Shown here in pieces: positions 1 to 8,687 of a DNA stretch of 64,000 nucleotides; within the stretch, counting starts at the first letter, position 1, and each line of letters begins with the position of its first letter. The notes under the pieces were generated by a model. The model searched no databases. It worked only from the letters and a program-made list of their open reading frames with translations, and had not been told where the DNA came from. Position numbers and translations under genes: made by a program. The DNA is from Brevundimonas fontaquae. Lineage in GTDB: Bacteria; Pseudomonadota; Alphaproteobacteria; Caulobacterales; Caulobacteraceae. The stretch is from positions 3,100,001 through 3,164,000 of the forward strand of contig NZ_CP070968.1 of assembly GCF_017086445.1 (NCBI RefSeq). The letters are read 5' to 3'.

Positions 1-1223
1 TTCGGCCCCAGAGGCTCCACCTCGGGCTGTAAGGCGGCGGGGTCGATCTCACGACCGCGACCGGCGAAACCGAGCACCAGGGCCGCCGCGATCGCCGACA
101 GGATCGAGCCGCCGATGACGCCCAGCTTGACCTCGACCTGTTCGGGCGAATCGACCGCGCCGGGGAAGGCCAGGACGCCGATGAACAGGCTCATGGTGAA
201 GCCGACCCCGCACAGCAGGGAGACGCCATAGACTTGCAGCCAGCTGGCGCCCGTCGGCCGCGCGCCGATCCTCAGCGCCGAGGCCATCCAGGCGGCGCCC
301 AGGACGCCGATCTGCTTGCCGAAGAACAGGCCCAGCGCGATGGCGATGACCAGGGGCGCGAACGCCTGCTCCAGCGACAGGCCGGCGAAGGAGACGCCCG
401 CCTTGGCGAAGGCGAACAGCGGCAGGACCAAAAAGGCGTTCCACGGATGCAGATCGTGCATCGCCTCCTTCAGCGGGCTCTGGCCGTCTTCGGCGCGGCC
501 CTTGATCGGCACGATCATGGCGAAGGCCACAGCGGTCAGGGAGGTGCTGAGCCCCGACAGCACGGTCAGATACCAGACCAGGGCGAACCCCAGCACCCAG
601 AAGGGCGAAGGGATGCGGATGCGGTGCGCCGCGACCGCACCGATCGCCAGCGCGCCCAGCGCCCAGAACAGCGGCGTCCAGTTCGCGCCCTCGCTGAACA
701 GCACGGCGATCAGGGCGATGGCGCCAAGGTCGTCGACGATGGCGAGGGTCAGCAGGAAGACCCGCAACGACGAGGGCAAGCCCTTGCCGACAAAACCGAA
801 GATGGCCAGCGCAAAGGCGATGTCGGTCGCCAGCGGGATGGGCCAGCCCGCATGCGGCGCGCCGATGGCGCCGGACAGCAGCAGATAGACCGCCGCCGGC
901 CCCGCCATGCCTCCGAGCGCCGCCAGCACCGGCGTGGCGAGTTTGCGCGGGTCACTCAGTTCGCCGCGCACGATCTCGTATTTGATCTCCAGCCCCACGA
1001 CGAGGAAGAAGATCGCCATCAGACCTTCCTTGATCCAGTCGGAGATCGTCTCCTCCAGCCGGATCGGACCGATCTGCAAGACGTGGTAGCTCTTCAGCCA
1101 GGCGAAATAGTCGGCCGACCAGGGCGAGTTGGCGATCGCCACGGCGGCGATGGCGGCCAGCGCCAAGGCCGAGCCGGATGCGGCCTCGGTCTTGAGGAAA
1201 TCAAGTGTCAGTTTGCGCGCCAC
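1..1223 (-). CDS. nhaA: Na+/H+ antiporter NhaA (C-terminus beyond window)
   Basis: Exchanges cytoplasmic Na+ (or Li+) for protons across the inner membrane, for pH and sodium homeostasis. Reading the minus strand from a GTG at 1223 gives 407 residues, open to the window edge, so the 3' end is missing. The protein starts MARKLTLDFLK, is strongly hydrophobic with about twelve membrane spans, and carries the family block TDIAFALAIFGF. It also has the adjacent Asp pair in LAIVDDLGAI at residues 164-165, matching the ion-binding pair Asp163/164 of E. coli NhaA. A good AGGAGG sits just upstream of the GTG (about 1228-1233), which supports this start. A promoter and a structured leader precede it. 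Confidence 0.95.
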   Translation of the reverse strand, partial: MARKLTLDFLKTEAASGSALALAAIAAVAIANSPWSADYFAWLKSYHVLQIGPIRLEETISDWIKEGLMAIFFLVVGLEIKYEIVRGELSDPRKLATPVLAALGGMAGPAAVYLLLSGAIGAPHAGWPIPLATDIAFALAIFGFVGKGLPSSLRVFLLTLAIVDDLGAIALIAVLFSEGANWTPLFWALGALAIGAVAAHRIRIPSPFWVLGFALVWYLTVLSGLSTSLTAVAFAMIVPIKGRAEDGQSPLKEAMHDLHPWNAFLVLPLFAFAKAGVSFAGLSLEQAFAPLVIAIALGLFFGKQIGVLGAAWMASALRIGARPTGASWLQVYGVSLLCGVGFTMSLFIGVLAFPGAVDSPEQVEVKLGVIGGSILSAIAAALVLGFAGRGREIDPAALQPEVEPLGP

Positions 1224-1345
1224 GGCGGCCTCCTAGCGAACGGAAGTTTCGTCGTGACGCCAGGTTATCGACGGGCGTCGGACCGGATTCGCCGCTCGGG
1301 TGTCGAGCGCGCCAGCCTGGCCGCGCGGAGCGGCCTGATCTCTGG
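1224..1345 (-). promoter_or_regulatory. Structured 5' leader of nhaA, candidate ion-sensing riboswitch
   Basis: Between the promoter and the GTG the minus strand can form three perfect hairpins: GGCCGC/GCGGCC with a UCCGC loop, GCUCG/CGAGC with an ACACC loop, and GACGCC/GGCGUC around a 12-nt loop. A CCAGG in the first element could alternatively pair with the CCUGG inside the third, which would allow switching. Li+-responsive RNA classes (nhaA-I and nhaA-II) are known upstream of nhaA genes. Whether this leader belongs to either could not be tested here. Confidence 0.4.
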
Positions 1346-1350
1346 GCACA

Positions 1351-1378
1351 AGAATACGGAACCCGGACGAAGGTTCAA
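1351..1378 (-). promoter_or_regulatory. Putative sigma-70-type promoter of nhaA
   Basis: On the minus strand TTGAAC (1378-1373) is followed after 16 nt by TATTCT (1356-1351), a good -35/-10 match. It would start a transcript near 1344, leaving a leader of about 120 nt before the GTG of nhaA. Seen in sequence; activity is inferred. Confidence 0.5.
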
Positions 1379-1437
1379 CCCCAACCGTCGCCGTAAGACG
1401 ACTTGCGAAACCGGCGCGGCCGCCGCACCTAACCCTA

Positions 1438-2850
1438 ATGCCCGTCTCCCCCGCCTACCGCCCCGAACCGCGCTTCTTTGATTTGGGCGCGGACTATGCC
1501 GATGCGGTTCAGGCCGCGGACTTTCCGAAGACGGTCCTGCGGTTTCGCAACGACCGGGCGGCGGCCGAGGTCGGGCTGGAGGGGTTGAGCGAGGCGGAAT
1601 GGATCGGCGCTTTCGGTCGGTTCGAGCCTCTGCCGGGGCAGCCCGGTCCGATCGCCATGCGCTATCACGGGCATCAATTCCGGCACTACAATCCCGATCT
1701 GGGCGACGGGCGCGGGTTCCTGGCGGCGCAGATGCGCGACGCCTCGGGTCGGCTGATGGATCTGGGCACCAAGGGCTCTGGCCAGACGCCGTGGTCGCGT
1801 GGCGGCGATGGGCGGCTGACGCTGAAGGGCGGGGTGCGCGAGGTGCTGGCGGCGACGATGCTGGAGGCGCAAGGCGTGCCAACCAGCCGCGCCTTGTCGC
1901 TGATCGAGACGGGCGAGGCGCTGGAGCGCGGGGACGAGCCGTCGTCGACGCGGTCGGCTGTTCTGGTGCGGCTGTCGCACAGCCATGTGCGGTTCGGGAC
2001 GTTCCAGCGCGCGGCCTATCTGGGGCGCAAGGACCAGATCGCGGCGCTGATCGAACATGTGCGCAGCCTGTATCATCCGGACGTGGCGACCGGCGATGCG
2101 CCAGGTCTGCTGCGGGCTGTTGTCGAGGCCTCGGCGAAACTGACCGCCCGCTGGATCGCGGCCGGCTTCGTGCACGGGGTGCTGAACACCGACAATCTGA
2201 ACGTCACGGGCGAGAGCTTCGACTATGGCCCCTGGCGGTTCCTGCCTGAATACGATCCGGCTTTCACCGCCGCCTATTTCGACCAGACAGGCCTTTACGC
2301 CTTCGCGCGCCAGCCGGAGGCGGTGTTCTGGAACCTGACGCAGCTGGCCGGATGTCTGAAACTGGTCGCCGAGGTCGAGCCTTTGACCGATGCGCTGAAC
2401 GGCTTCGGCCCGGCCTATATCCGCGAACTGCGCGCCGCCTTTTTGATGCGGCTGGGCGTCCACAGCCTGGGCGAGGCGGCGGATCAGCGGCTGGTCGATA
2501 CGACCCTGACCCTGCTGAGAGAGGGCGGCACGGCCCTGCGGTGGGAGCCGCTGTTCTTCGACTGGTTCGGGGGCTTCGCCTCCTCGGCGCGCGCCTTGTC
2601 GGGACCGCGCGCGAAGCATTACCAGGGCGAGGCCTTCGACGCGTTCCGCTTCGCCTTGATGGAACACGAGCCCGACCGGATCGAACGGCTGGAACACCCG
2701 ATGTTCGCCGCGCGCGAACCGGAGGAGATGCTGATCGACGAGGTCGAGGCCATCTGGGCCGCCATCGCGGACGCCGACGACTGGACGCCCTTCCAAGCCA
2801 AGCTGGATCGACTGGAGGCGGCGCGTCTGGCCTGGGGCTTCACGGCCTGA
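1438..2850 (+). CDS. selO: SelO/YdiU-type protein adenylyltransferase (pseudokinase AMPylator)
   Basis: The family transfers AMP from ATP to hydroxyl side chains of target proteins and is linked to redox stress. The 470-residue product is close to the usual 480. Visible family blocks are YHGHQF near residue 76, a Lys in TKGSGQTPWSR near 112, a Glu in VREVL near 135, and HGVLNTDN with Asp252/Asn253. FDYGPW follows with Asp262. These positions coincide with the catalytic and metal-binding residues described for the Pseudomonas enzyme. The only cysteine is in LAGCLKL, and the protein ends AWGFTA, without the C-terminal Cys (or Sec) present in many SelO proteins. No clear ribosome binding site precedes the ATG. 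It lies alone, divergent from nhaA. Confidence 0.93.
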   Translation: MPVSPAYRPEPRFFDLGADYADAVQAADFPKTVLRFRNDRAAAEVGLEGLSEAEWIGAFGRFEPLPGQPGPIAMRYHGHQFRHYNPDLGDGRGFLAAQMRDASGRLMDLGTKGSGQTPWSRGGDGRLTLKGGVREVLAATMLEAQGVPTSRALSLIETGEALERGDEPSSTRSAVLVRLSHSHVRFGTFQRAAYLGRKDQIAALIEHVRSLYHPDVATGDAPGLLRAVVEASAKLTARWIAAGFVHGVLNTDNLNVTGESFDYGPWRFLPEYDPAFTAAYFDQTGLYAFARQPEAVFWNLTQLAGCLKLVAEVEPLTDALNGFGPAYIRELRAAFLMRLGVHSLGEAADQRLVDTTLTLLREGGTALRWEPLFFDWFGGFASSARALSGPRAKHYQGEAFDAFRFALMEHEPDRIERLEHPMFAAREPEEMLIDEVEAIWAAIADADDWTPFQAKLDRLEAARLAWGFTA

Positions 2851-2880
2851 CGTCGAACCTTACGAAAGCTTCATCTCGTT

Positions 2881-2925
2881 TATCGATAATTTTCTTGCCC
2901 GTTTATCGATAAATCCATATCGATA
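2881..2925. promoter_or_regulatory. Three TATCGATA palindromes (operator array)
   Basis: The 8-bp palindrome TATCGATA occurs at 2881-2888, 2904-2911 and 2918-2925, in an AT-rich pocket just upstream of the DUF2975-HTH pair. An operator for the downstream Cro/CI-type regulator is the simplest reading. Confidence 0.6.
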
Positions 2926-2973
2926 GTCACCAAGGCGGTCGCGGAGGGTGACCCGAATGGAAGGGCTTTCGAG

Positions 2974-3501
2974 ATGAAGATGATCGGCAAATATTCCGTC
3001 GCCAGCGCCCTGCGTTGGCTGCTGGGCTTCGTCAATGTGTTCGTCATGATCGGCGCCATCGCCACGATCCTGGTCTTCCTGTTCACCCTGATCGTGCCCA
3101 GCTTCGGCGCCGGCCTGATCGACGGACTGAAGGGCGTCAGCGTCGAGCCGCACAGCAACCTGCAATGGACCGGACGTCTGACGCTGCTCGGCGCGGCGAT
3201 GGCCTGCGGCTTCACCTGGTGGATCATCAACCGGCTGCGGCGCATCCTGCTGTCGGTCAATCAGGGCGACGCCTTCGAGTTCGCCAACGTCAAACGGCTG
3301 CAAGGCGTGGGCCTGGGCCTGATCGGCATTCAGCTGACGGCGCTGCTGCTGGTCTTCGTCGCCCCGCAAAGCATCGGCCAGTCGCCGTCCGACTACGACT
3401 TCGACCTGGGATCCTGGCTGGGCATTCTGGTGGTCTTCATCCTGGCCGAGGTGTTCCGGCAGGGGTCGGCCATGCGCGACGAACAGCTGACCACGGTCTG
3501 A
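2974..3501 (+). CDS. DUF2975 family membrane protein
   Basis: A 175-residue inner-membrane protein with four predicted spans, roughly residues 15-42, 65-85, 108-128 and 145-162. A central amphipathic stretch carries RRILLSVNQGDAF, typical of DUF2975. Its biochemical function is unknown. It is followed after 12 nt by a small HTH protein, and this membrane protein/HTH pairing is common in many bacteria, where the regulator is thought to act on its own operon. Three TATCGATA palindromes precede it. The start at 2974 fits the hydrophobic N-terminus; upstream there is only a weak purine-rich stretch. Confidence 0.8.
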   Translation: MKMIGKYSVASALRWLLGFVNVFVMIGAIATILVFLFTLIVPSFGAGLIDGLKGVSVEPHSNLQWTGRLTLLGAAMACGFTWWIINRLRRILLSVNQGDAFEFANVKRLQGVGLGLIGIQLTALLLVFVAPQSIGQSPSDYDFDLGSWLGILVVFILAEVFRQGSAMRDEQLTTV

Positions 3502-3513
3502 GGAGCGCGCGCC

Positions 3514-3732
3514 ATGATCATGATCCAACTGGACCGGCTGCTGCTCGAACGCCGGATGTCCCTGACCGAACTGTCCGACCGCGTCGGCGTCACCCTGGCC
3601 AATCTGTCGATCCTGAAGACCGGCAAGGCCCGCGCGGTGCGCTTCTCCACCCTGGACGCCCTGTGCCGCGAACTGGACTGCCAGCCTGGCGACCTGATTG
3701 TCCAGACGCCGGGGCCGCAGCCCGAAGACTGA
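3514..3732 (+). CDS. Small Cro/CI-type HTH regulator (YozG-like)
   Basis: A 72-residue protein that is essentially one helix-turn-helix domain: LLLERRMSLTELSDRVGVT, then LANLSILKTGKARAVRFSTL and LCRELDCQPGDLIV. The RFSTLDALCRELDCQPGDL block is typical of the YozG/HTH_26 group. It lies 12 nt after the DUF2975 gene and is almost certainly co-transcribed with it. It probably binds the TATCGATA sites upstream; this is inference. An alternative start is the ATG at 3520. No sensor domain is present, so the membrane partner may supply the signal. Confidence 0.85.
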   Translation: MIMIQLDRLLLERRMSLTELSDRVGVTLANLSILKTGKARAVRFSTLDALCRELDCQPGDLIVQTPGPQPED

Positions 3733-3800
3733 AATCGCGCGTTGCAAATCCTTGTGGGGCATTGGGAATCGGCCCAATGCCCCCGGCCCGTAACAGAAAG

Positions 3801-3839
3801 TCATCAGCTGATGTCATCAGGTGATGTCATCGCATGATG
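3801..3839. repeat. Three 13-bp tandem palindromic repeats
   Basis: Exactly tandem 13-mers TCATCAGCTGATG (3801-3813), TCATCAGGTGATG (3814-3826) and TCATCGCATGATG (3827-3839). Each one is itself a near-perfect inverted repeat CATC(N4)GATG. The array lies about 90 bp upstream of the DoxX-like gene and looks like a multimeric operator. Confidence 0.75.
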
Positions 3840-3929
3840 ACAACCGTCTGAAGCGCCGCTATATAGGCTTCAGCGAACGGCTCCTGAGGTCGGATCGCAG
3901 CCGTTCATGACCTTCAGGCGTCCCCCCCG

Positions 3930-4346
3930 ATGACCATATCGACCTTCACCACCGCGCCGTCGCGCAACCGCGCCGCCTACGCCAACATCGCCCTTTGGAC
4001 GCTGCAGGGGTGGATCGCGATGTTCTTCATCGCCGCCGGCTACGCCAAGCTGACCGAGCCGATGACCAATCTGATCAATCTGATGGGCTGGCCCGCCGTC
4101 GCGCCCGAGAACATGGTGCGCGGCCTGGGCGTGGTCGAGATCGTTCTGGCCATGGGCGTGCTGAGCCCGCTGATCTCGTGGCGAGCGGGTCGCCCCCTGC
4201 TGCTGACCGCGGCGGTCGGCCTGATCGTCATGGAAGCGGCCATGATGACGATCCACGCGCTGAGCCAGGACTTCGGACTGGCGGCGGTCAACGCGGTCCT
4301 GCTGGCCATCACCGTCCCCGTGCTGCTGGGCCGCCGCAAAGCGTAA
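3930..4346 (+). CDS. DoxX-like membrane protein
   Basis: A 138-residue protein with four predicted membrane helices. The first holds ALWTLQGWIAMFFIAAGYAKL, with Gly and Lys placed as in DoxX/DoxX-like proteins. The next region, NLMGWPAVAPENMVRGLGVVEI, is also family-like. Members are small inner-membrane proteins variously tied to quinone or redox functions, and this gene's specific role cannot be read from sequence. It stands alone between the 13-bp operator-like array and a strong terminator. The start at 3930 is the first ATG with a sensible N-terminus. Confidence 0.75.
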   Translation: MTISTFTTAPSRNRAAYANIALWTLQGWIAMFFIAAGYAKLTEPMTNLINLMGWPAVAPENMVRGLGVVEIVLAMGVLSPLISWRAGRPLLLTAAVGLIVMEAAMMTIHALSQDFGLAAVNAVLLAITVPVLLGRRKA

Positions 4347-4401
4347 CCTGAAAAAGATCGAACGCCGGACCCCTCTCCCCCCCCTGCAGTCCGGCGTTTG
4401 C

Positions 4402-4434
4402 GCCCGGAGCTTCCCCCCAGGCTCCGGGCTTTTT
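4402..4434 (+). terminator. Rho-independent terminator after the DoxX-like gene
   Basis: Perfect 9-bp stem GCCCGGAGC (4402-4410) and GCTCCGGGC (4421-4429), with a 10-nt loop, followed directly by five T residues. Confidence 0.85.
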
Positions 4435-4470
4435 CATGCCTGATCGTCGGGGCGAAAGAAAAAGCTTACC

Positions 4471-4511
4471 CTTACGTGCGCGTAAGCGTCTTCCCTTTAC
4501 GCGCACGTCAA
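4471..4511. promoter_or_regulatory. Two MerR-type dyads upstream of the MerR/acyl-CoA dehydrogenase operon
   Basis: CTTACGTGCGCGTAAG (4471-4486) is a perfect 6-4-6 dyad. TTTACGCGCACGTCAA (4496-4511) is a second one with a single mismatch, 25 bp further on. They resemble operators described for LiuR-type MerR regulators of acyl-CoA catabolism. The proximity to the ATG at 4525 suggests autoregulation. Confidence 0.6.
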
Positions 4512-4524
4512 GTTATGAAGGCGT

Positions 4525-5007
4525 ATGGCCACCGCCGACGACCACCGCACCTATTCCATTCGCCAGCTGTGCCGCGAGTTCGGCGCAACGGCGCGCGCCC
4601 TGCGATTCTATGAGGACAAGGGCCTGCTGACGCCCGCGCGCAAGGGCCAGACCCGCGTCTATGACGCGCGCGACCGCGCCCGGCTGAAACTGATCCTGAG
4701 GGGCCGCCGCATCGGCTTCACCCTTCAGGAGATCCAAGACATGATGGATCTCTATGATCAGAAGGATCACAACGTCCATCAGATGGCCGTGGCCCTGGTG
4801 CGGCACCGCGCCCAGATCGCGGCGCTGAAACAGCAGCTGGAAGATATCGAAGGCGCCATCGAGACGGCCGAACAGGCCTGCGCCTGGATGGAATCCAAGC
4901 TGTCCGAACACCGCCCCGACCTGCTGCCGGGCGCCGAAGATTATGAGAAGCTGCTGCGCGCGCGTCTCAACCACGACCACCACCACCCCTTCAAAGCAAG
5001 AGCGTAA
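4525..5007 (+). CDS. MerR family regulator of acyl-CoA catabolism
   Basis: A 160-residue protein. The N-terminal winged helix (YSIRQLCREFGATARALRFYEDKGLL, residues about 10-35) and RVYDARDRARL are classic MerR. An effector-type coiled coil (residues about 95-135) follows, and the tail is His-rich. No cysteine cluster for metal sensing is present: a single Cys lies in the HTH and one in QACAW. It is 3 nt upstream of an acyl-CoA dehydrogenase gene, so a LiuR/PsrA-like role in controlling fatty-acid or branched-chain acyl-CoA breakdown is likely. The ATG at 4515 is out of frame, so 4525 is the start. Confidence 0.88.
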   Translation: MATADDHRTYSIRQLCREFGATARALRFYEDKGLLTPARKGQTRVYDARDRARLKLILRGRRIGFTLQEIQDMMDLYDQKDHNVHQMAVALVRHRAQIAALKQQLEDIEGAIETAEQACAWMESKLSEHRPDLLPGAEDYEKLLRARLNHDHHHPFKARA

Positions 5008-5010
5008 TCC

Positions 5011-6795
<1,785 letters not shown>

Positions 6796-6804
6796 GGCTG
6801 AACC

Positions 6805-6954
6805 GTCTCCTCCCCGCTCTGCGGGGAGGTGGCGCGGCGTCTCTTCGGCGTCGTGACGGAGGGGCTCTTTCCGTCGCTCATTCCTGAAACCCAGCGTTGG
6901 ACAGAGCCCCTCCACCGCTTCGCGGTCCCCCTCCCCACGGAGTGGGGAGGAGAC
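6805..6954. repeat. 150-bp palindromic element with 11-bp terminal inverted repeats
   Basis: GTCTCCTCCCC (6805-6815) is exactly inverted as GGGGAGGAGAC (6944-6954). Inside, GGAGGGGCTCT (6858-6868) is inverted as AGAGCCCCTCC (6903-6913), and small CCGC-CTCT/TTCG-GCGG hairpins flank. The layout looks like a MITE or REP-type dispersed repeat. Its right end supplies the Shine-Dalgarno of the next gene. Confidence 0.8.
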
Positions 6955-8124
6955 ATGATGATGAACGTGCTGGGCAGCCCCGATCCCGAATTCATGCGTG
7001 AAGAAGAGATCACCCTCTTCTCCGACAGCGTCGGCAAATGGATCGACGAGCACGCGCCGCTCGAGAAGGTGCAGCAATGGATCGCCGACTCGTCGGTGCC
7101 GCGTCAGCTCTGGAACGACGCGGGCGAGTCGGGTCTGCTCGGCCTGTCGCTGCCTGAAGAGGACGGCGGTTTTGGCGGCGACTATCGGCACGAGGTCGTC
7201 TTGATGCGTCAGCTGGGCTGGAAGGGCGCGGACCACTTCGGCATTTCGCTGCACAATGCGATCGTCATGCCCTACATCTGGCATTACGGCACCGAGGAGC
7301 AGAAGCAGCGTTGGCTGCCGCGCCTGCAATCGGGCGAACTGGTCGGCGCCATCGCCATGACCGAACCGGGCGCCGGCTCGGACCTGCAAGGCGTCAAGAC
7401 CACGGCGGTCAAGTCGGGCAACGGCTATGTCGTCAACGGCTCCAAGACCTTCATCACCAACGGCCAGCTGGCCAACTTCCTGATCGTGGTCGCCAAGACC
7501 GATCCGGCCGAGGGCGCCAAGGGCACCTCGCTGATCGTGGTCGAGACCGATGGCGCTGAAGGGTTCGAGCGCGGTCGCAACCTGCACAAGATCGGCATGG
7601 AGGCCAACGACACCTCCGAACTGTTCTTCAACGATGTGAAGGTCCCCGGCGACAACATCATCGGCGGGACCGAGGGCCAGGGCTTCGTCCAGCTGATGCA
7701 GCAGCTGCCCCAGGAGCGGCTGAACATCGCCGTCCAGGGCGTCGCCGCCGCCGAGCGCGGCCTTGAGGCGACGCTGGCCTACGTCAAGGAGCGCAAGGCG
7801 TTCGGCAAACGCGTCATCGACTTCCAGAATACCCAGTTCAAACTCGCCGAGGTCAAGACCAAGCTGACCGTCGCCAAGGTCTTCACCGACCACTGCATCG
7901 GCCTGCATCTGCAGGGCAAACTCGACGCCGCCACCGCCTCCATGGCCAAATACTGGGTCACCGACATCCAGGGCGAGACCATCGACGAGATGCTGCAGTT
8001 GCACGGCGGTTACGGCTATATGAACGAATATCCGATCGCCCAACTGTACAAGGACGCCCGCGTCCAACGCATCTACGGCGGCACCAACGAGATCATGAAG
8101 CTCTTGATCGCGAGGACGCTGTAG
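6955..8124 (+). CDS. Acyl-CoA dehydrogenase, standard length
   Basis: A 389-residue FAD-dependent acyl-CoA dehydrogenase with all family landmarks: AMTEPGAGSDLQG (flavin/substrate loop, residues about 135-147), GSKTFITNGQ, RKAFGKRVIDFQNTQF, and the C-terminal LQLHGGYGYMNEYPIAQLYKDAR with IYGGTNEIMK. It probably works with the preceding long form in acyl-CoA oxidation. The open frame extends upstream to 6829, but that part lies in the repeat element. GGAGGAGAC ending at 6954 is a strong ribosome binding site for one of three consecutive ATGs (6955, 6958, 6961); 6961 gives the best spacing. Confidence 0.93.
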   Translation: MMMNVLGSPDPEFMREEEITLFSDSVGKWIDEHAPLEKVQQWIADSSVPRQLWNDAGESGLLGLSLPEEDGGFGGDYRHEVVLMRQLGWKGADHFGISLHNAIVMPYIWHYGTEEQKQRWLPRLQSGELVGAIAMTEPGAGSDLQGVKTTAVKSGNGYVVNGSKTFITNGQLANFLIVVAKTDPAEGAKGTSLIVVETDGAEGFERGRNLHKIGMEANDTSELFFNDVKVPGDNIIGGTEGQGFVQLMQQLPQERLNIAVQGVAAAERGLEATLAYVKERKAFGKRVIDFQNTQFKLAEVKTKLTVAKVFTDHCIGLHLQGKLDAATASMAKYWVTDIQGETIDEMLQLHGGYGYMNEYPIAQLYKDARVQRIYGGTNEIMKLLIARTL

Positions 8125-8155
8125 CCACTTTCCCAATCGAACGGAGAATGCGGCG

Positions 8156-8386
8156 ATGATGGAGTGGGTTGTGGCGACGGCGGTGCTCATGGCGGCGCTC
8201 TGGCTGATGCCGATGCTGGTCGGCGCCATGAAGCGGCGCAGGCGAGACGCCGCCTCCATCGGCGTCGGCAGCGCGTTGCTTGATATCCAGAAGATCGTAA
8301 GCCCCTCGACCGAACGGCTGATAGAAGCGCAGCGCGAAGCGTCCCGAGAGAAGGCGGACCAAAAAGGGACGCCCGACAGACCTTAG
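8156..8386 (+). CDS. Hypothetical small membrane-anchored protein
   Basis: 76 residues: one N-terminal membrane helix (EWVVATAVLMAALWLMPMLVG), a basic cluster KRRRRD that predicts a cytoplasmic C-terminus, then a charged helix (ERLIEAQREASREKADQK). No family recognised. It starts 31 nt after the acyl-CoA dehydrogenase, with GGAG upstream, so it may be the last gene of that operon. The coding call rests on position, ribosome binding site and sensible topology. Confidence 0.55.
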   Translation: MMEWVVATAVLMAALWLMPMLVGAMKRRRRDAASIGVGSALLDIQKIVSPSTERLIEAQREASREKADQKGTPDRP

Positions 8387-8398
8387 ACACGACCTTGC

Positions 8399-8426
8399 AT
8401 GAATGTACTTAATCACGTACATTCAT
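8399..8426. promoter_or_regulatory. Perfect inverted repeat, probable YefM-YoeB operator
   Basis: ATGAATGTAC (8399-8408) and GTACATTCAT (8417-8426) form perfect 10-bp arms around 8 bp, ending 3 bp before the yefM start. GTACA is the core of known YefM/YoeB operators, so autoregulation by the complex is likely. Confidence 0.75.
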
Positions 8427-8429
8427 GCC

Positions 8430-8687
8430 ATGAACGCGATGTCCGTCACCGAACTCCGCAAGAACCTCGCCGCGGCCATCGACCGGGTGACGGCGGATCA
8501 TGACTACACCATCATCACGCGCGAGGGCGGCAAACCCGCAGCGGTGCTGATGTCGTTGGAAGACTTCGCCTCTTGGCAAGAGACCGAGTACCTGCTGCGC
8601 AGCCCGGCGAACGCCGCGCGATTGCGTGAGGCGATCTCCGAACTCGATGCGGGCGGCGGTCAGGTTCGCGAACTGATCGAAGAATGA
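8430..8687 (+). CDS. yefM: YefM/Phd family antitoxin
   Basis: An 85-residue type II antitoxin: an N-terminal Phd/YefM fold (MSVTELRKNLAAAIDRVTAD, then TIITREGGKPAAVLMSLEDFASWQETEYLL), followed by a C-terminal toxin-neutralising helix. The open frame begins at 8403, but that segment is the operator palindrome; ATG 8430 or 8439 is the likely start. It overlaps the YoeB gene by ATGA. The complex should bind the dyad at 8399-8426 and repress the operon, which also includes rsmE. Confidence 0.92.
   Translation: MNAMSVTELRKNLAAAIDRVTADHDYTIITREGGKPAAVLMSLEDFASWQETEYLLRSPANAARLREAISELDAGGGQVRELIEE

Noticed and set aside
1435..2796. 453-codon minus-strand frame opposite selO
   Set aside because: Antisense shadow with Gln/Arg-rich composition, while selO on the plus strand has the full set of family motifs.
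3801..3839. CRISPR-like array
   Set aside because: The 13-bp units are directly adjacent with no spacers, and no cas genes are nearby; an operator array is a better reading.
6829..6954. N-terminal extension of the second acyl-CoA dehydrogenase
   Set aside because: This stretch lies wholly inside the palindromic repeat, and the family N-terminus begins after the strong ribosome binding site at the end of the repeat.
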